DNA from: Vanessa cardui
Taxonomy: Eukaryota; Arthropoda; Insecta; Lepidoptera; Nymphalidae
Assembly (NCBI RefSeq): GCF_905220365.1
Contig: NC_061140.1
Coordinates: 4,466,501 to 4,530,500, forward strand
DNA: 64,000 nt
Direction of reading: 5' to 3'
This document shows, one piece after another, positions 12,490-26,400 of the stretch (position 1 is the stretch's first letter; the number at the start of each line of letters is the position of its first letter). The notes under the pieces are model-generated. The model did not search any database. It saw only the letters and a list, made by a program, of their open reading frames with translations, and was not told the DNA's origin. Both the position numbers and the translations under genes were made by a program.

Positions 12490-15400
12490 GTTACGTAATT
12501 TAAAATCTATTTGTTTTATTTTATCTATCTTTATTTGTTATTAGCTCAAAGTAGGTGCTCAATTCAAATGAGCAGTTTTTAGCACGTTTGTATAGTCATT
12601 TTACATGATCAAATTAAATGTAAAGCTCCTGACGATATGAGAAGAACTACAGGAGTCGATAGCTCATCTTTATTTCTATTTGATTTTTTCCTGACATTTT
12701 AGCATTTTATTTTAAAATCACGTTGTTAAAAATTGTGTGGGATAAGTAGGTAAATTCAAATAATTTCAAGAAGGGCGATGAGCTACAATTCTAACAAAGA
12801 TCTGCTGAGGCTTAGTAAATAAAAAAAAAAAAAAATCTCTAAACTATACTAAACTAACCTAACCTAACTAAAATGAAAAAGTAAAAAAAAGATGCAACTC
12901 TGAGCCCATGGATCTAATTTAAAAAAAAATCGACAAAATATTTAAACTAATATAATCTCGTGTTGGATAATATGCCGTATACTTTAATCATTCTGAACAT
13001 TACCTGTTAATCGATAAAGAGGTCAAAGTAGGTACCACTGGGGTTTTATTGTAGAAATGTAATATGTATACTCAGGATGTATTGACTTTGCGGAGTCGGA
13101 AACTTGGTGTTGTAACTCAATCGTATTTGACAATACTTTGATTACGTGCTAAATTATTTTTTAATATTACCGATACATGTGTATTATACGACGTGTTAAT
13201 GATTTGCAGTGTTCTATATACTTTTTATAATTATAAGATGTGCAAAGGAGAAATGACTTATCGTTTTATATACTACTTAAAAACAAAAAATAATTAGACT
13301 TTACTACTAGGTATAATTAATTTGTTATAATGCTGTAGAAAAAGAACGAGAAATACAGAGCATTGAATAATTGATACTGATGACGATCTTATTGCTAAAA
13401 CAGAAATCTTTGCCAGACTGCTGTGTTGTTGAGTACGTAAATCACATAATAAAATGTTTGCGGCTATGTTAAGCAGATTATAAAAAAATATATATTCACG
13501 AAAAATATCAAAAAAGTTTCTATTTAAATATGTACAAATAATATATAAATGTACATGAAAAGTGCGTAAATATTGATTGTAGCCGCTATAGGTGGTATGT
13601 CACGTCAAAAGGGCGTGGCAGGTATTACACGACGTACTAAGTCGCAATATTGTCGGTATATTCATACATCAATAAAATTAGTGTAGCTCATGTCCTGAGT
13701 CACAATAAAACAGATTTTATTACGGGAAATAAGAATAATTAATTTCTGTCAGAAAGTCCACGCGTACAAAGACGAAGGTTTTTTATGAAATTCAAGCCTA
13801 ACTATATTATCTAGCTTAGCTTCAAGTGATTATATTTTCTAAAGATTTAATAAGTACGATATGTTTTCAAGAGCATATAAGGTTTCGTTGCCATTACCTC
13901 ACATTTACTCTGAGCTGATTTACTTAATGGATATTTAAAGAAAAGCTTGCATTATTGTACTTATCTTTCTTGCATTAATTTCAATCTAGGAACATTGTGC
14001 TATACTGTTTTCTTCACAAAAATTGTACATTTTTAGGCGAAAAGTGTCCAAATGTTACATGATTTGACCAAATTATCGATTTTTAGGCTTGAAGGTCGCA
14101 AGGGCTCTATATAAAGTCCAAGTAGGTAAGTCCTGGCATTGAGTCATTGTTTTAATAAAACAATGCTTAAAACAATAATCTGCATAATACCTTAACGCAA
14201 ATTTTATCACACTGATAGTTTATTATAAAATCGTTTTATTATTTTTAGTATCAATGTTAACTAAACTACATTTTCTATGTTTTACAATAAAATTATTCAT
14301 AATAATTTTAATCTTTTTCTTCAAGTTTCCATAAGCGATAAAGCCATTTATAAGCATATTATATTAAGAAGCTATTAAAAGGTATATCAACTTCAATAAC
14401 ACTACTTGCTGTGTTCGATTTGATTGTATTTGATGATAAAATAGCGCAACTTGCGTAAACTATTACTATAACGTATTACTGATTATTCATTTAAGATTGG
14501 TATTTATTGTATCTTATCAATACATAAATTACATAAAAAATAATGTATTTGAGAAAATAAACAATAACCATCTTTTGGTGACCAAAGTCTGAAAATAGTT
14601 TAGTTATCTAAGAGAGACTGAAGGCTCAATTCGTACTTAATATGCATTATGTATTGTGTTATAGTCGAGCGTCCCGGGCGAAAATGAAAGGCTTGTCTAG
14701 ATAATAATGAAATAGCGACCTTTTCAAGAAAATCTACTTACCCTCTAATTGAATTAGACTATGGTCGTTGTATTTCATCATCATATTTCAAATATTTTAT
14801 ATACTCTTTACAAAGATTATTATTGGAAAATATAAAGAAAGTCGGCAGTAGCCCGAGGCAATTCTTTGTAGTCATTATAAGACTAGAGTTTGAGTAATAT
14901 TTAGGTAAGTATTATAAATAAATGTTTTTTGGTTACAATGTACACAATGCGTTCGATGACACTGAACCCGTATCTCAATCAGACAGCAATTCAAATGGAA
15001 TGAGAGGATAATGTCGATCCGGTCAGCGTAATCAGGAACAAATTGGAGGAATACATAAGGGTACATTTAGTATAGTCCTAATAAATTCATATTTCAATTC
15101 ATGTAATCTTGTTAAATTTTATAGTATCATTAGTTTCTGGATGGGAATGGTTCATCAATACAATTCGAATTGTGTCTGTTCCAATTTACAGTAGGTAACT
15201 TTTCATAAGCGGAGATTGTACCTCGGATTATTGATTTTCAGTATTCAAATATTCTACATGTACGATGGTGTGCTTTATTTGTCTGGCGTGTCAGAGAATA
15301 ATAGGAACAAAACTCGTCAGTCTGAGCTGATAGTATAGACTTAAAAAACTCAAGAGTCTCGTTTTCGACGAAAAAGGTGGTAATTCTGTCGACGTCAAAA

Positions 15401-17159
15401 GACTTAGTAACTTTAAAATTATAAATTTAAATTTGCTTTATTGACAACTAATGATGGTCACTTTTGGATTAAGTATTTTTATTTAACTTGCAATATTTGT
15501 TCAGGTCAAATTGTGCAAGCCGAGTTAGAACCGCTTCTTCTTGTTCTGCGGAGTTGATATTTTACATGATGGTTCAGTTCAGTGACCCACCATATTTTTT
15601 ATGACTAGATCCAGGTAATGAAACTCTTGAACGGTCAAATTTTTTATTTAACTTAAATTCTGTTTTTAAAAAAACCATGGCAAAACGATACTTAAATTTC
15701 AAATGACAGAATCATGAACTAAGTAAGTATATCATCAGCAGAGTGGCTTTACAGTATTGTGTATATCTTCATATCTGTAAATCCTCCGCACGTGAATTAG
15801 TAAACTGAACTTCTAAACAGTTTAACGGATTTCGATAAATTGTTTTATGTGTACTTGAGAGTTCGTAGTTAGTTAGATAGTGAAGTAAATATTAATCTTA
15901 TTTTACCCAAACGTAGTTAATTGTATATAATTTTATTTTTTCGTGCGTTTCCCGTATTCAATACCGTTAACACTACTGAACGTATCGGTATGAGACTATG
16001 AACAATCGACTCAGAATAGTCCGTCGATATCTATAGGCAAAATTTATACTCTAGAGCTTATAGGGTATACATTTATAGAATTCTTTGATTATTCCCTCTT
16101 TATTAGCATTTTTTTTAGTGTGCGCTCTAGCAAAGGGCAATAGCCCGATGGATATTAAATTCAGAAGTTGTACTTAAAGAAATATTATTTTCCTCGAAGT
16201 TATCAGAGTACGAGCCTAAGGCTTATGGTTTTTTTTTCAAAAATCTTTGCATTATTTCCTATTGATTACACCAGCAGGTTAGAAATGTCTTAAATAAGTA
16301 TATTTTTAAGATTTTGATTGTAAAAACTTTCAAATTTTTAAAATGCTACTTTTAACATTAGTCTTTATATAAATATCTTATATTCAATATAATTTCAACA
16401 GTTACTAGTAAGTGTTATACTGATTTAAAATATCGAAGAGGTTTTGCCTGCTTGAAACTATTCGCTAGTCTGTTGCTAGTAGTAGGTATATTTTATTTAA
16501 TGTTATGGGTCTAGTAACTAGGCGACATTAACTAACTTTTTTTATATAAATATATAAATAATAGCAAAGACAATGATGAAGATATACTTAATAACTCATA
16601 TACAAGGAATCCATGTGTGGAAATAAACATTTTCAATTTATTTAAAACTGTAACTATATTTTTTTGAAATATAATTTTTTTTTTTTTTTATAAAATGACT
16701 TAAAGTATGTATTGTAAATAGACTTAAATATACAAATACTATATTGCTCTACCATTTGTTTGCTACATAATACAATAGTATACAGTTGTACATCAATAAG
16801 AGTGAAAAGTATGTAATATAATGTAAGAAACTATAATCCCAGCTTATAATAGTGAAACCTGTTGTAATACTCAACAAGTTGAAAGATATCCGTTTCATTC
16901 CATTTATTCGGATGTGGGTAGGCATTACGTTATAATTATTAGGGATTTCGGGATTTTCCAGCGGTTGATTCGTCATTAATTGTGAAAACATATAGCTCAA
17001 ACATAGTATTGATTTCTTTGCAATCCACTATTGATTTTGCTGCCAAGTCACGTTCTGGGTGGAGTAGGTTGTGCCTAGATTTTTAGGTAGATTTTGCGAG
17101 TGGGCGAAGTAACTTCAATGGTTTTTTTATCGTCCATGGAGTAATAAAGTTAATCCAGG
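12490..17159. other. Intergenic region between RBFA and VAT1
   Basis: About 4.7 kb of AT-rich sequence with short open frames only, none protein-like. It has homopolymer runs (A-run near 12820, T-run near 16675). No gene, repeat family or RNA gene could be recognised. Confidence 0.5.
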
Positions 17160-17450
17160 TTCTGTGTAGTGCAATATCGAGCGGGGGTCGATCGACCGGG
17201 GCGCGGGGAGGAGGCTCGGGCGGCGGCGGCCACCTGTTCGCCGCGCGGCGCGCCCGCACCCCCGTCCCGCTCGGGCCCCGCGCCGGCGCCCGCCACCCCG
17301 GGCCCGGCTGCGCGCGCGAGCCCTTCCCTCCACTCATTCGTTTCGCGACGCGTCGTCTCGCCGGCCGGCTTCCGCCTCATTCGACCGGGCTCATTCGCAT
17401 CGCGTCCGCTTGCCGTATCGCTCGATAGTTCATTCCACCACACATTAAAC
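17160..17450 (+). promoter_or_regulatory. GC/CpG-rich 5' region of VAT1
   Basis: A sharp rise in GC and CpG (GCGGCGGCGG, CGCGCGGCGCGC, CCCGGGCCCGG) immediately upstream of the VAT1 ATG within otherwise AT-rich DNA. It probably spans the promoter and 5' UTR. An in-frame ATG at 17169 would extend VAT1 by 94 residues of Arg/Pro/Ala-rich sequence. I judge this UTR because the composition is low-complexity and the family starts near 17451. Confidence 0.6.
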
Positions 17451-20400
17451 ATGACGGAAAGCACAGAAACCCCTGCTGCCGCTGCGCCTGAAAAGACCCC
17501 GACTGAAAATGGCACAACTGAAACCCCTCCTGAGGAAACGCCTGAGAAGGCCACCGAGGAGAAAGAAAAGGAGACTCCACCGCCAAAGGAGATGCGAGCA
17601 GTCGTTCTCACTGGCTTCGGTGGTCTGAAAACTGTTAAGATTTTGAAGAAACCCGAACCTACTGTCGCTGAAGGAGAGGTCCTCATTCGCGTTAAGGCAT
17701 GGTAAGTCAATTTAAACATTAACAACGATTTTTAAATTCTTATTACCTACTACCTCAAACGGGGCGTGTATCTGTATTTTCTGATTCAAATATTAAGATT
17801 TTACTATTTACTTTTTACAATGACGGAGGTAGATTTTGTCTCAACCGGCAAATTACTGTCAACTTTTTTTCGTTGAACCGGTATCGATTGTTTCAATAAT
17901 TCCAGTAAACGATTAACATTCGATATGACGTTTAATGAGATATTATGTATCAAACTCGGAGCAGTGATACAGTTTCACGGGCGGTGACTCGTACCCACTT
18001 ACCCAGTGCCTCGCACTGGCTGCACTGTACTATCGGATCCCGTTCGCTGCGTCTCGCCTGCTTCATTAACATCTGCCTCGCCGTGTTGCACGGCTTATGT
18101 ACCCGATTGGAAATTCTGCACGCACACTTGCATCCTTTGCCTGCCGGCGGGTGACGCGCCCGCGCCCTAAGCGAATTTACACTCTAACGACCAGCCCGGA
18201 GACGATGCACGCTTAAAATTCATGTCAATTTTTATAAAGAAAATGATTTTGATTATCACCATCTGCAAATGCAATCAAACAAAATCTTACACGTAAAACA
18301 AGGACGTTACGTTATTACCAGTAAATAACGTTAATGTCAAATGAAACTGTAAAGTGAGTTCATGCGAAAGGGAATTTAAATAACTGATATTGTTCTTTGT
18401 TTGAATTTATCGCTCCAGTGCTTCAGATAATGCATCGAGGCAGTCTCGCCGACAGGCTACTTAAGAGTCATAAGTTATCTGCCACTTTTCTCGTTAATAT
18501 AAACTGCTGTAACAGCCTTAACAAAGTGAATACTTCACTTTTAAGAAACAATTTGTCGCGCTATTTTTAACTTAAATTGGTTACATAGTACTGCTCTTAT
18601 ATATCTCCCCCTTTTCATACGAACTTGATGCGTTGAAGTCTAATAGAAGATAAATAGACAGATTCTAAGTTTAAAATAAGTATATTTGCAACTTTATCCT
18701 TATGGTATATTATCTTTTGAAGGGAGGTAAGGTTAAGGGAGTGAGAATATGTAGGTGTGAGGTGCTAAGCAAGCTCAGTGCATCCCCGCTGTCTCTAAAT
18801 ATAGCTCGCTTATCGCCGACTTACTATGTAAATGACCGCGACATACTCTGGACCAGCTGCCGCGAAAATATAAATTGAACTCACGTCGTTTTCAACCGGA
18901 ACTGTTTGAATAATTATCACCAAATCACTTAATCTACCAAATGTTCTTTTGATTCTAAAATTTTAACTTATCCTAGATGTCTGACACAGAGATGAACACA
19001 TACCGACGGAATTGAATGTACCGGGTGAATATTTTTAAATGAGTATATTTCCACGATTGTTACTCTCTGCACGTTATAAGATTAAGGAGGGATATGTTTA
19101 GTTTCAAAGATCGTCTTTAAATCTAAATACAGCGCAGTTCAAGGATAAACGAGCCCTGTTTGAAAATATAACATAAACAAAACAACTAACCACATACCTC
19201 GAAGACTGTTGCCCTACAATTACAGAGAGTTACGTAAAAAAGGTATTATTTAACGAAAAGAAAAAACTCATGCATAGATAATCAAAAGTATGCCTTTAAA
19301 ATGTTACTGAAAAACATTTATGTAGGTACTTTTAAAAGTGAAATATCAACAACATGAAACAACCGTCACACTAACAGTTTTTTTTATTAATAAGATAGAT
19401 TCGTTGCTTTATAAAGTATAAAGAGTTCCTTGTTTAATAGCGCTATTAATTTAATGACATAATATACTATTATAAAATGAAATCCAAACCCATAACAGAG
19501 TACAGGATAGGCGGGGACGCTTTAAAGCCGCCGCTCTTCTTAATATGTTTTTAGAAGGCATCAAGAGAGGATTGGACAGATGAATAACACACCATTATAT
19601 TCAATTAGGTCAAGTCAGTGTCGGAAACGTCTTCCGAGAACAGTCTCATGTACACACGCCCAGAGATGCTTTCTTTTTTTCTGAGAGTTCTGTAAACATA
19701 AGAATGATATGATATTAATTGCTTTTTCGTATTCAACTATGAATCTGTACATATTTTAACTCGCAGTGTTATGTGAGATGGGAGCATATTAAAAGGGTAT
19801 TTTTATTGATTGATTACGTGATATTTTTTATATAGAATAATTCCATTGGACTGTCATCAGCGTTAGTCTTGTAACAACGAAAGTACGTGTTAATTGCTCA
19901 CATCCTCTCCTTTGTTGGTGTATGAATTTAATTCCTAAAAATAACATCTGCCCATCGTGAGCGAGGGCTGGCCTCCATGGTATAAAGTGCAGTATTGTGC
20001 ATTTTAATAGGCTACGAAGCCACATAAGATGGGAGAGATGAATTTGTTTATTACCCTCTTCCTTATTGAGAGCGTCTGTACAAGATAGCTCTCATCCTAT
20101 GAGTCACTAGAAAGTAATGTTCTTGAACTAACTCGATTCGTATAACTTGCTAAGTTCTGCGACTATCGTTGAGTGGGTGGACTTGCTTCTGCAATTCAAC
20201 GGTGGTTTACTCGTTTCTTGAAAGTCCTAAGGATCAGATGTTTCAATTTCTTGCAATCGAAAATATTTTAAGCATAATAAGTTTACTTGTACTTACTCTT
20301 ACTTTCAAAATGTAAAACTGCGCCGGTTGTAGTTGTATTTAATTATTAGGAATGCTCGATCTAGGTATAAGTTGTGTATGTAATCGATTTGGTGCTAGAA

Positions 20401-23400
20401 TTTATCTTTAGACCTAAAACTACATATATCTATCGCTCTACGAAGTACGCTGTCTCTCTGAAGTTCTGATATTTACGGTATTTCTATTCACGTAATGGCT
20501 TTATAACAATGGTTTACATATTTGCAATCATATAATTTGCAAAAAAATTGTAGTGATCGTAAAGGGTGACTACAGGCCGTGCGTCACGAACTTATTTTTG
20601 ATGCGTATGTTTTCTACTTGCACTGATGAGTCAGTTAAGTTAGTTATCGATATTGACTCATTTACAAACAAAAGCAATTTCAATGCTTCATATTTGCAAG
20701 ATTTTCTGTTGATATTATAGATAAGAGTGTAATAAATATGTAGTTCATTTGTGTAACAAAAAACATTTATATTTTTTCTCAGTTTATGTTACTCTTAACT
20801 TCAATCCTTTTAAACGATTTTGTATTCATACTTTCATGGCATGCTATTTGTGACATGGACATTATGAAATAGACATTTGGTCGAGGACATGTGGTGAGAC
20901 TATAAATCCCTTGATCGTATAGCAGATGCTGGTGGCGCAGTCGCGCCGGTCTGGCTGTCGTTCGCCGTAGGTACATTGTTCGTGAAGTCAATGAACTTAC
21001 GAAAAAGCTTCATCGCTTATTGTGCCCATAATCGAATCAGCTCGCTTCTTATGGTAGTATAGGTACATGTCGTATTCTCTAAGTCTTTTTAAATTCCTGA
21101 ATTTTGTCACATATAGAATTTATGACCGAATTCGGTCATAATAGTATCAAATCAAATCTACTAGGTTGATTAAGATTTCGTAGAAATTCCCTCAATAATG
21201 TGGTGATCGCTAAAATATACATTTTAATAAGTAATCCGAATCGCGTTCACCACGTTGCTATCATTATCATAATATGTCGGTGGTATTGAAGGTTATTCTA
21301 TCGTTTCATATTATGTTCTATAATTGCCAGCCATCAATTTATATAGTGCTAAGTAAATTGAATTGGAAAATCCCGTGACTCGATGTTCGTATGAAAAAGG
21401 GGTGTGGTTGCATTGCGTCGGGGAGAGAGGGCGCGCGGCGGCGGTGGTGGCGGTGGCGGTGCGTCAGGGGATGAGGGTTCCGAGTGCTTCTGTAATGTCT
21501 GGCGAGGGCGGGGGCGCGGGGGTGGGAGCGGGACGCGGGCGGAGGCCATGAGCAGATCAATACGACGCGTCCCCGGTCCCCGTACCTCGCAACCAATCTC
21601 CGCAGGTCCTACGTCTTTCGACGCCGAAGCTTATTTTTTTTTATAGCACCCGTTAAGCATACCTACTCTTCTACGATTATATAGAACCATGTGTTGGAAA
21701 TATTTTTTTCTCTGTCTAGAGGATTTATCTAAAGTTTTCATTTTATTAAAATAACGAAATACGTATTTGTAACCGCAATTTCTTAAATGGTTAAATTGCG
21801 CAATGTCGTCTGCAGATTTAAAATAATATTTCAACATTCTCTTTTGACGATTTAAAAAAAAAAAGAATGTCTCCGGTTTAAAAATAAAGCATAACACAAT
21901 TTACATCTTAATCCAACAACGAGGATTGATTACGAATCAATAAATTATTTTGCAAACAAAATCCCATTCAGTGAAATATATGTTAGCATCTCTTTAATGC
22001 ATAGTTTTATTGCTGCGAAGTCAACTCGAGCGGAGACAAGCAATTTATCATCGGATCAGAGATACCTACCCACGGTCTTTCTCTAGAATCATTTTCATGA
22101 TCCATTAAATTTAACTGTACAACAATAATAAATAAAATTATTTTACAGAACGCACAATGCCGCACAATACATATTAAAACCTCTTTCTTACTAAAACTTT
22201 TGTATAATTAATTTGTTGTCTATAAGAATCAACATATGAATAAAAAAATAAAGGAAATAAAAATGTTCATGTTAAAGAAAGCATTTGAGCGTTATTTTAA
22301 AATTCATAGTGTTTATGATTCCTGTCACAAATTTTGCAGTTCCTCTAATGCAATTAATGTTTTATCACCATATCTTGCCACGTGCCGATGAAAGCTCAAT
22401 CGCTTTGTTCAAGGTTAGGGTAGTATCGGGGTGAATAATTGTCCGACTCTTTTATGTCATCTTTAAGTTTATTTGATACGCCCCAGGCTACGTTTTTATC
22501 GCGCACCCTAAATTATCAGCAAAAAATTTGCACAGAACTTGTTCGGTAGCATCGACTATAGCGATACGATTGCAACAAGTAAAAAACCGTCGTGCCTTTT
22601 TTGGCAGTCTGGTAAAAGTAAATGTAATGCACAGTAAGTCATCTTATAATGTAGTAGGTATGCTTAAATCTTTTGTTCTTAAAGCGAGTTGTTTCAAAGG
22701 TATGCTGCTTTAATACGTGTTTAGAGAATAAATTCCGGTAGTGGCTGTGGGTCTATATTTAGGCAGAAGTAAAAGCACCCTCTAACACGAGTGACAAAAT
22801 TACACTCGCCCTACGGTTTTGGGTCGCGAACCTTTTTTGTCTCTTGACATTTGGGACGGTCAGTGTTATGATATTCCGTTTATAACTTAAACAGGCGTCA
22901 TGTTGGGTGTAGATGCCCTTTTTTACCCGCATGGTTACCAATGAGGGTCGATTGAATGTGGGTTATTTAAATAAAAATATTAAAGCGTTTAAGTGGCTTA
23001 AAGTTGGATATAATCCTGTTTAATGAAGTACAGCTGTGCCTGTTTATTAATTTATTTGTCTTTCATAGTTCAAAGACTAACATTGTAAGTATAATATGTC
23101 GAAAATTGGCTGCTATAATTCACACGATCTTAAGGTTTTTATACAATTGCATATTCATAAAATGTCTTTATAAATTGTTATATTGAACTCATTATGGAAT
23201 TATCATTAAATCGTTCAAAAGAAAGCGATTCCAAAGATTATGACTCGTAAAACAGTTCCAAGAAGATTGATAAGATTTTGGAATGCTAGGAATGGCAGTA
23301 AGTATCGATAGTATTGTTTGTGAAGTCATCCGATTGTACAAACAGAGATAATAATTTTAATCTTTCTCTGTCTTCAACGTGTTAACACCTTTTGAGTAAG

Positions 23401-26400
23401 TTAGCATGTTAAGTTTCTATTTCGATATAGAGTAATGAAGAGATGGATAATTCATTTGATTTGATTGTGATCATAGGTTGAAGTTATTCGAGAAATTAAT
23501 TTAATATTTTAATTTAGATTAATTATTATTTATTTTTGCTAGAAGAGTTTTATCTAATCAATATATCATACAAGGAGTAAAGATAACAATACTGTATAAT
23601 ATACATTAATCGAAGAACATAATATCAAATACGTATATTAGGGTTTCACAAACATACCATAGAGTGGATCGTAAAAGGTGTATAAGGTCAAGGACATAAG
23701 CATATAAATTATTAAAATTTTAATCAACTGAACTGAATATGGGGAAAAAAAAGCCTAAAATTGAAATAAGAGGAGACGTAAGATGTAACGTAACTTTATA
23801 TCAAATATACTGGTTACTTGAACCTTCGAGAACGGGCGGTTATTATCAGAGTACCACTGTTGCTTTTGAAAGCGATAATTGCTTGATTATCAATTGAGTT
23901 CTTGTCTGTTTTATATCCGCTATTAAATGTTCAAATGTTTCTGTTCATTGTTTGGTTCTATTTAAAATATTTCGCCTTGCTCTATCGATTCTTGATGTAA
24001 AATAAATATTTAGAATGACGTTGAATGAATTGTCGTTGGCTGAATAAGGATGTTTTTATGTTAAATTTATGCTTGTTTGACCACCCCAAACCTGTGTCCA
24101 CCCAGCTGTAGAATGAAGACTCATTTCCTGAGAGGTCAATAATTAATGATGTCGCCGTTTCTCATTATGTCATTGTTGTATGGAATGGAAAAAAGTTATA
24201 TGCTAATTTTATATTCCAACTTTTTAAAGTATTTTTTTTAATTATATGTTATAATAAATGTGAAATTGATAAACCATAATATATACATTTTAGTTGCTTA
24301 CTAGTAGTTTTATCTGAAATATTTGTAACGAAACAAACAGGGTTTTTAAAAACACGGTAAGAAATTTCTATAAATCAATAATGATGGAAAATAATAACTA
24401 TATTTTACGTGAAAAGAAAATCTTGTTGAAAATATCTAAAATTTTATTATATTTTTTTAAGTATTGCGTTGAATAATTCCGTTTTAAGGACACCGTCGAT
24501 TTTGTAACAATTTATTTCGCAAATCAGTCTTGAAATTTTGACAAGCGACTTACAGCGATACGCTTTATTGATACATGTATCCTATAAACTATACAATTAT
24601 TATGTCATATATATCACATTTTGACACTTGACGTTCGTGTTATGTGAGTGAGTGATGAGTTTCGACTTTCTTCTCAAAGAATGCCTTCACAGCTCCTACT
24701 AAATATATCTCATTACAAATCACAGAGGCGTCTGGCAGGTCATTTAAAATAAATAATACATACAATAACACGTGGCTAGTGTCTAGTCGTGGATCGGAAG
24801 CAATGGTCACGTGTGAGTGACGCATTGTTCAACAGCACCGCTAGCCGGATGCATGAGACCAGCTAGCTTCCGATCTCCGAAAAGGTACCCGAAGGATTAA
24901 CAGGATTTACGACGAGCTGTATTTAATATTCAAGGTACTTCTTATGAACGAATATTAATAATTATTTTGAAAAACGTTTTCAAGTATTCTCGTTATATTA
25001 CCAAAATAGCATTATTAATTGATCAGATAAACATTTACATTGATAATAATCAATTTTAAATGATAAAGTAAATAAATTATAGTATGCTAGGATAAATGTT
25101 AATAAACATTAAAATTATTGATATAAAGTCTTAGCTATCGTGCAAAACATTTTGCCTTCCATTGTCATATTTAGGCTAATAGAAGGTAGTTCACAAAATC
25201 AATGTAAATTGTACAAAAATTACTATTATTTTTGGAGTTTCCTATATAACAAAAAACGCAATCGCGTGCATTTTATACTTTGTTTAGACGTAATTATTCT
25301 AAAGTCAAATCTATAGTTATATTTCATTTGAAAATAAAAGCTTTCTGGGACAGTTTAATCGTACGATCATGTTAAAAAGTAGCTCAACTTTTATCGTTGG
25401 GCCGTAATTGTTGTATATATATTAATGTACCCTAAATACCTTTGTAGACGGATAAAAGCATGAGGTTTTAAGTCACGCTATTTACTTTTGTAGACTTATT
25501 AACACAATTCATATGATCACGCGATGTATGTTGCCCGAATTCCATATATTTACATCAATAGCACTTAGCTAGAAAATAATTGAAATATAAAACAAAATTT
25601 ACAATCAATTATTAATATCGAAGCTATTTTTAGCATAGTATAATAGTTATATAATCTTAATTACAAAGTTCTTGAAAAATTAAATATCTAAACGTTAGGT
25701 ATATAAATCACGCGTCAGGATATTATAACTTATTAACAGAATATAAAATACCGATAATTGAAGCCGCAGTTTCCTGTGCCTATTCATAATACGATCGTAA
25801 TACAGCGTAGGTTAGTTCGCTAACTCGTCAGCAGCCAACACATACCTACAGAATACAAATGAATCAGAAAGCACGCGAATGAGGAAATTCCATTCGGTGC
25901 GGTTGTACGTACTAGCAGCACGTGAAGCAAATCGTGCTATTTTTATTCACAAATCACAATATTGTTCAACTATTGTCCTTTCTGTGAGTAATATGATAAG
26001 CATTTCAAATGTTACATATTAAACATATAAATCAATGAAATATGGCATGCGATACACGCTGACAGCATTGCATTTACGAATAAGGCAGATAATATGAACA
26101 TACAAAGAGCAGTCTTATTCAGCAGGCTTGATGTCTTCTATGAATGAGTAAATCAATAGGCACTCTTAATCAAAGCGGTTATGACTGCGAGGGGAAGTTA
26201 TTTTACAAGAGACATTTTTAGCTTGTCTATTTCAATTTGATATCTAAATTGGATCCAATTAGTCGGATTACTGAGCACTGACTCAGGGATTCGCAGGGAT
26301 TATTGTTCATGTGGTTGTCTTCATTGTACACTTTTACATACCTGTTAAATTGAATCAGAGTATTTATTTCCGAGTTTTTTTCTAGAATTTTTTACGAACT

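Noticed and set aside
17169..17450. N-terminal extension of VAT1 from an upstream in-frame ATG (94 residues)
   Set aside because: The sequence is low-complexity Arg/Pro/Ala from a CpG-rich 5' UTR, and the family's start fits 17451. Only ribosome profiling could revive it.
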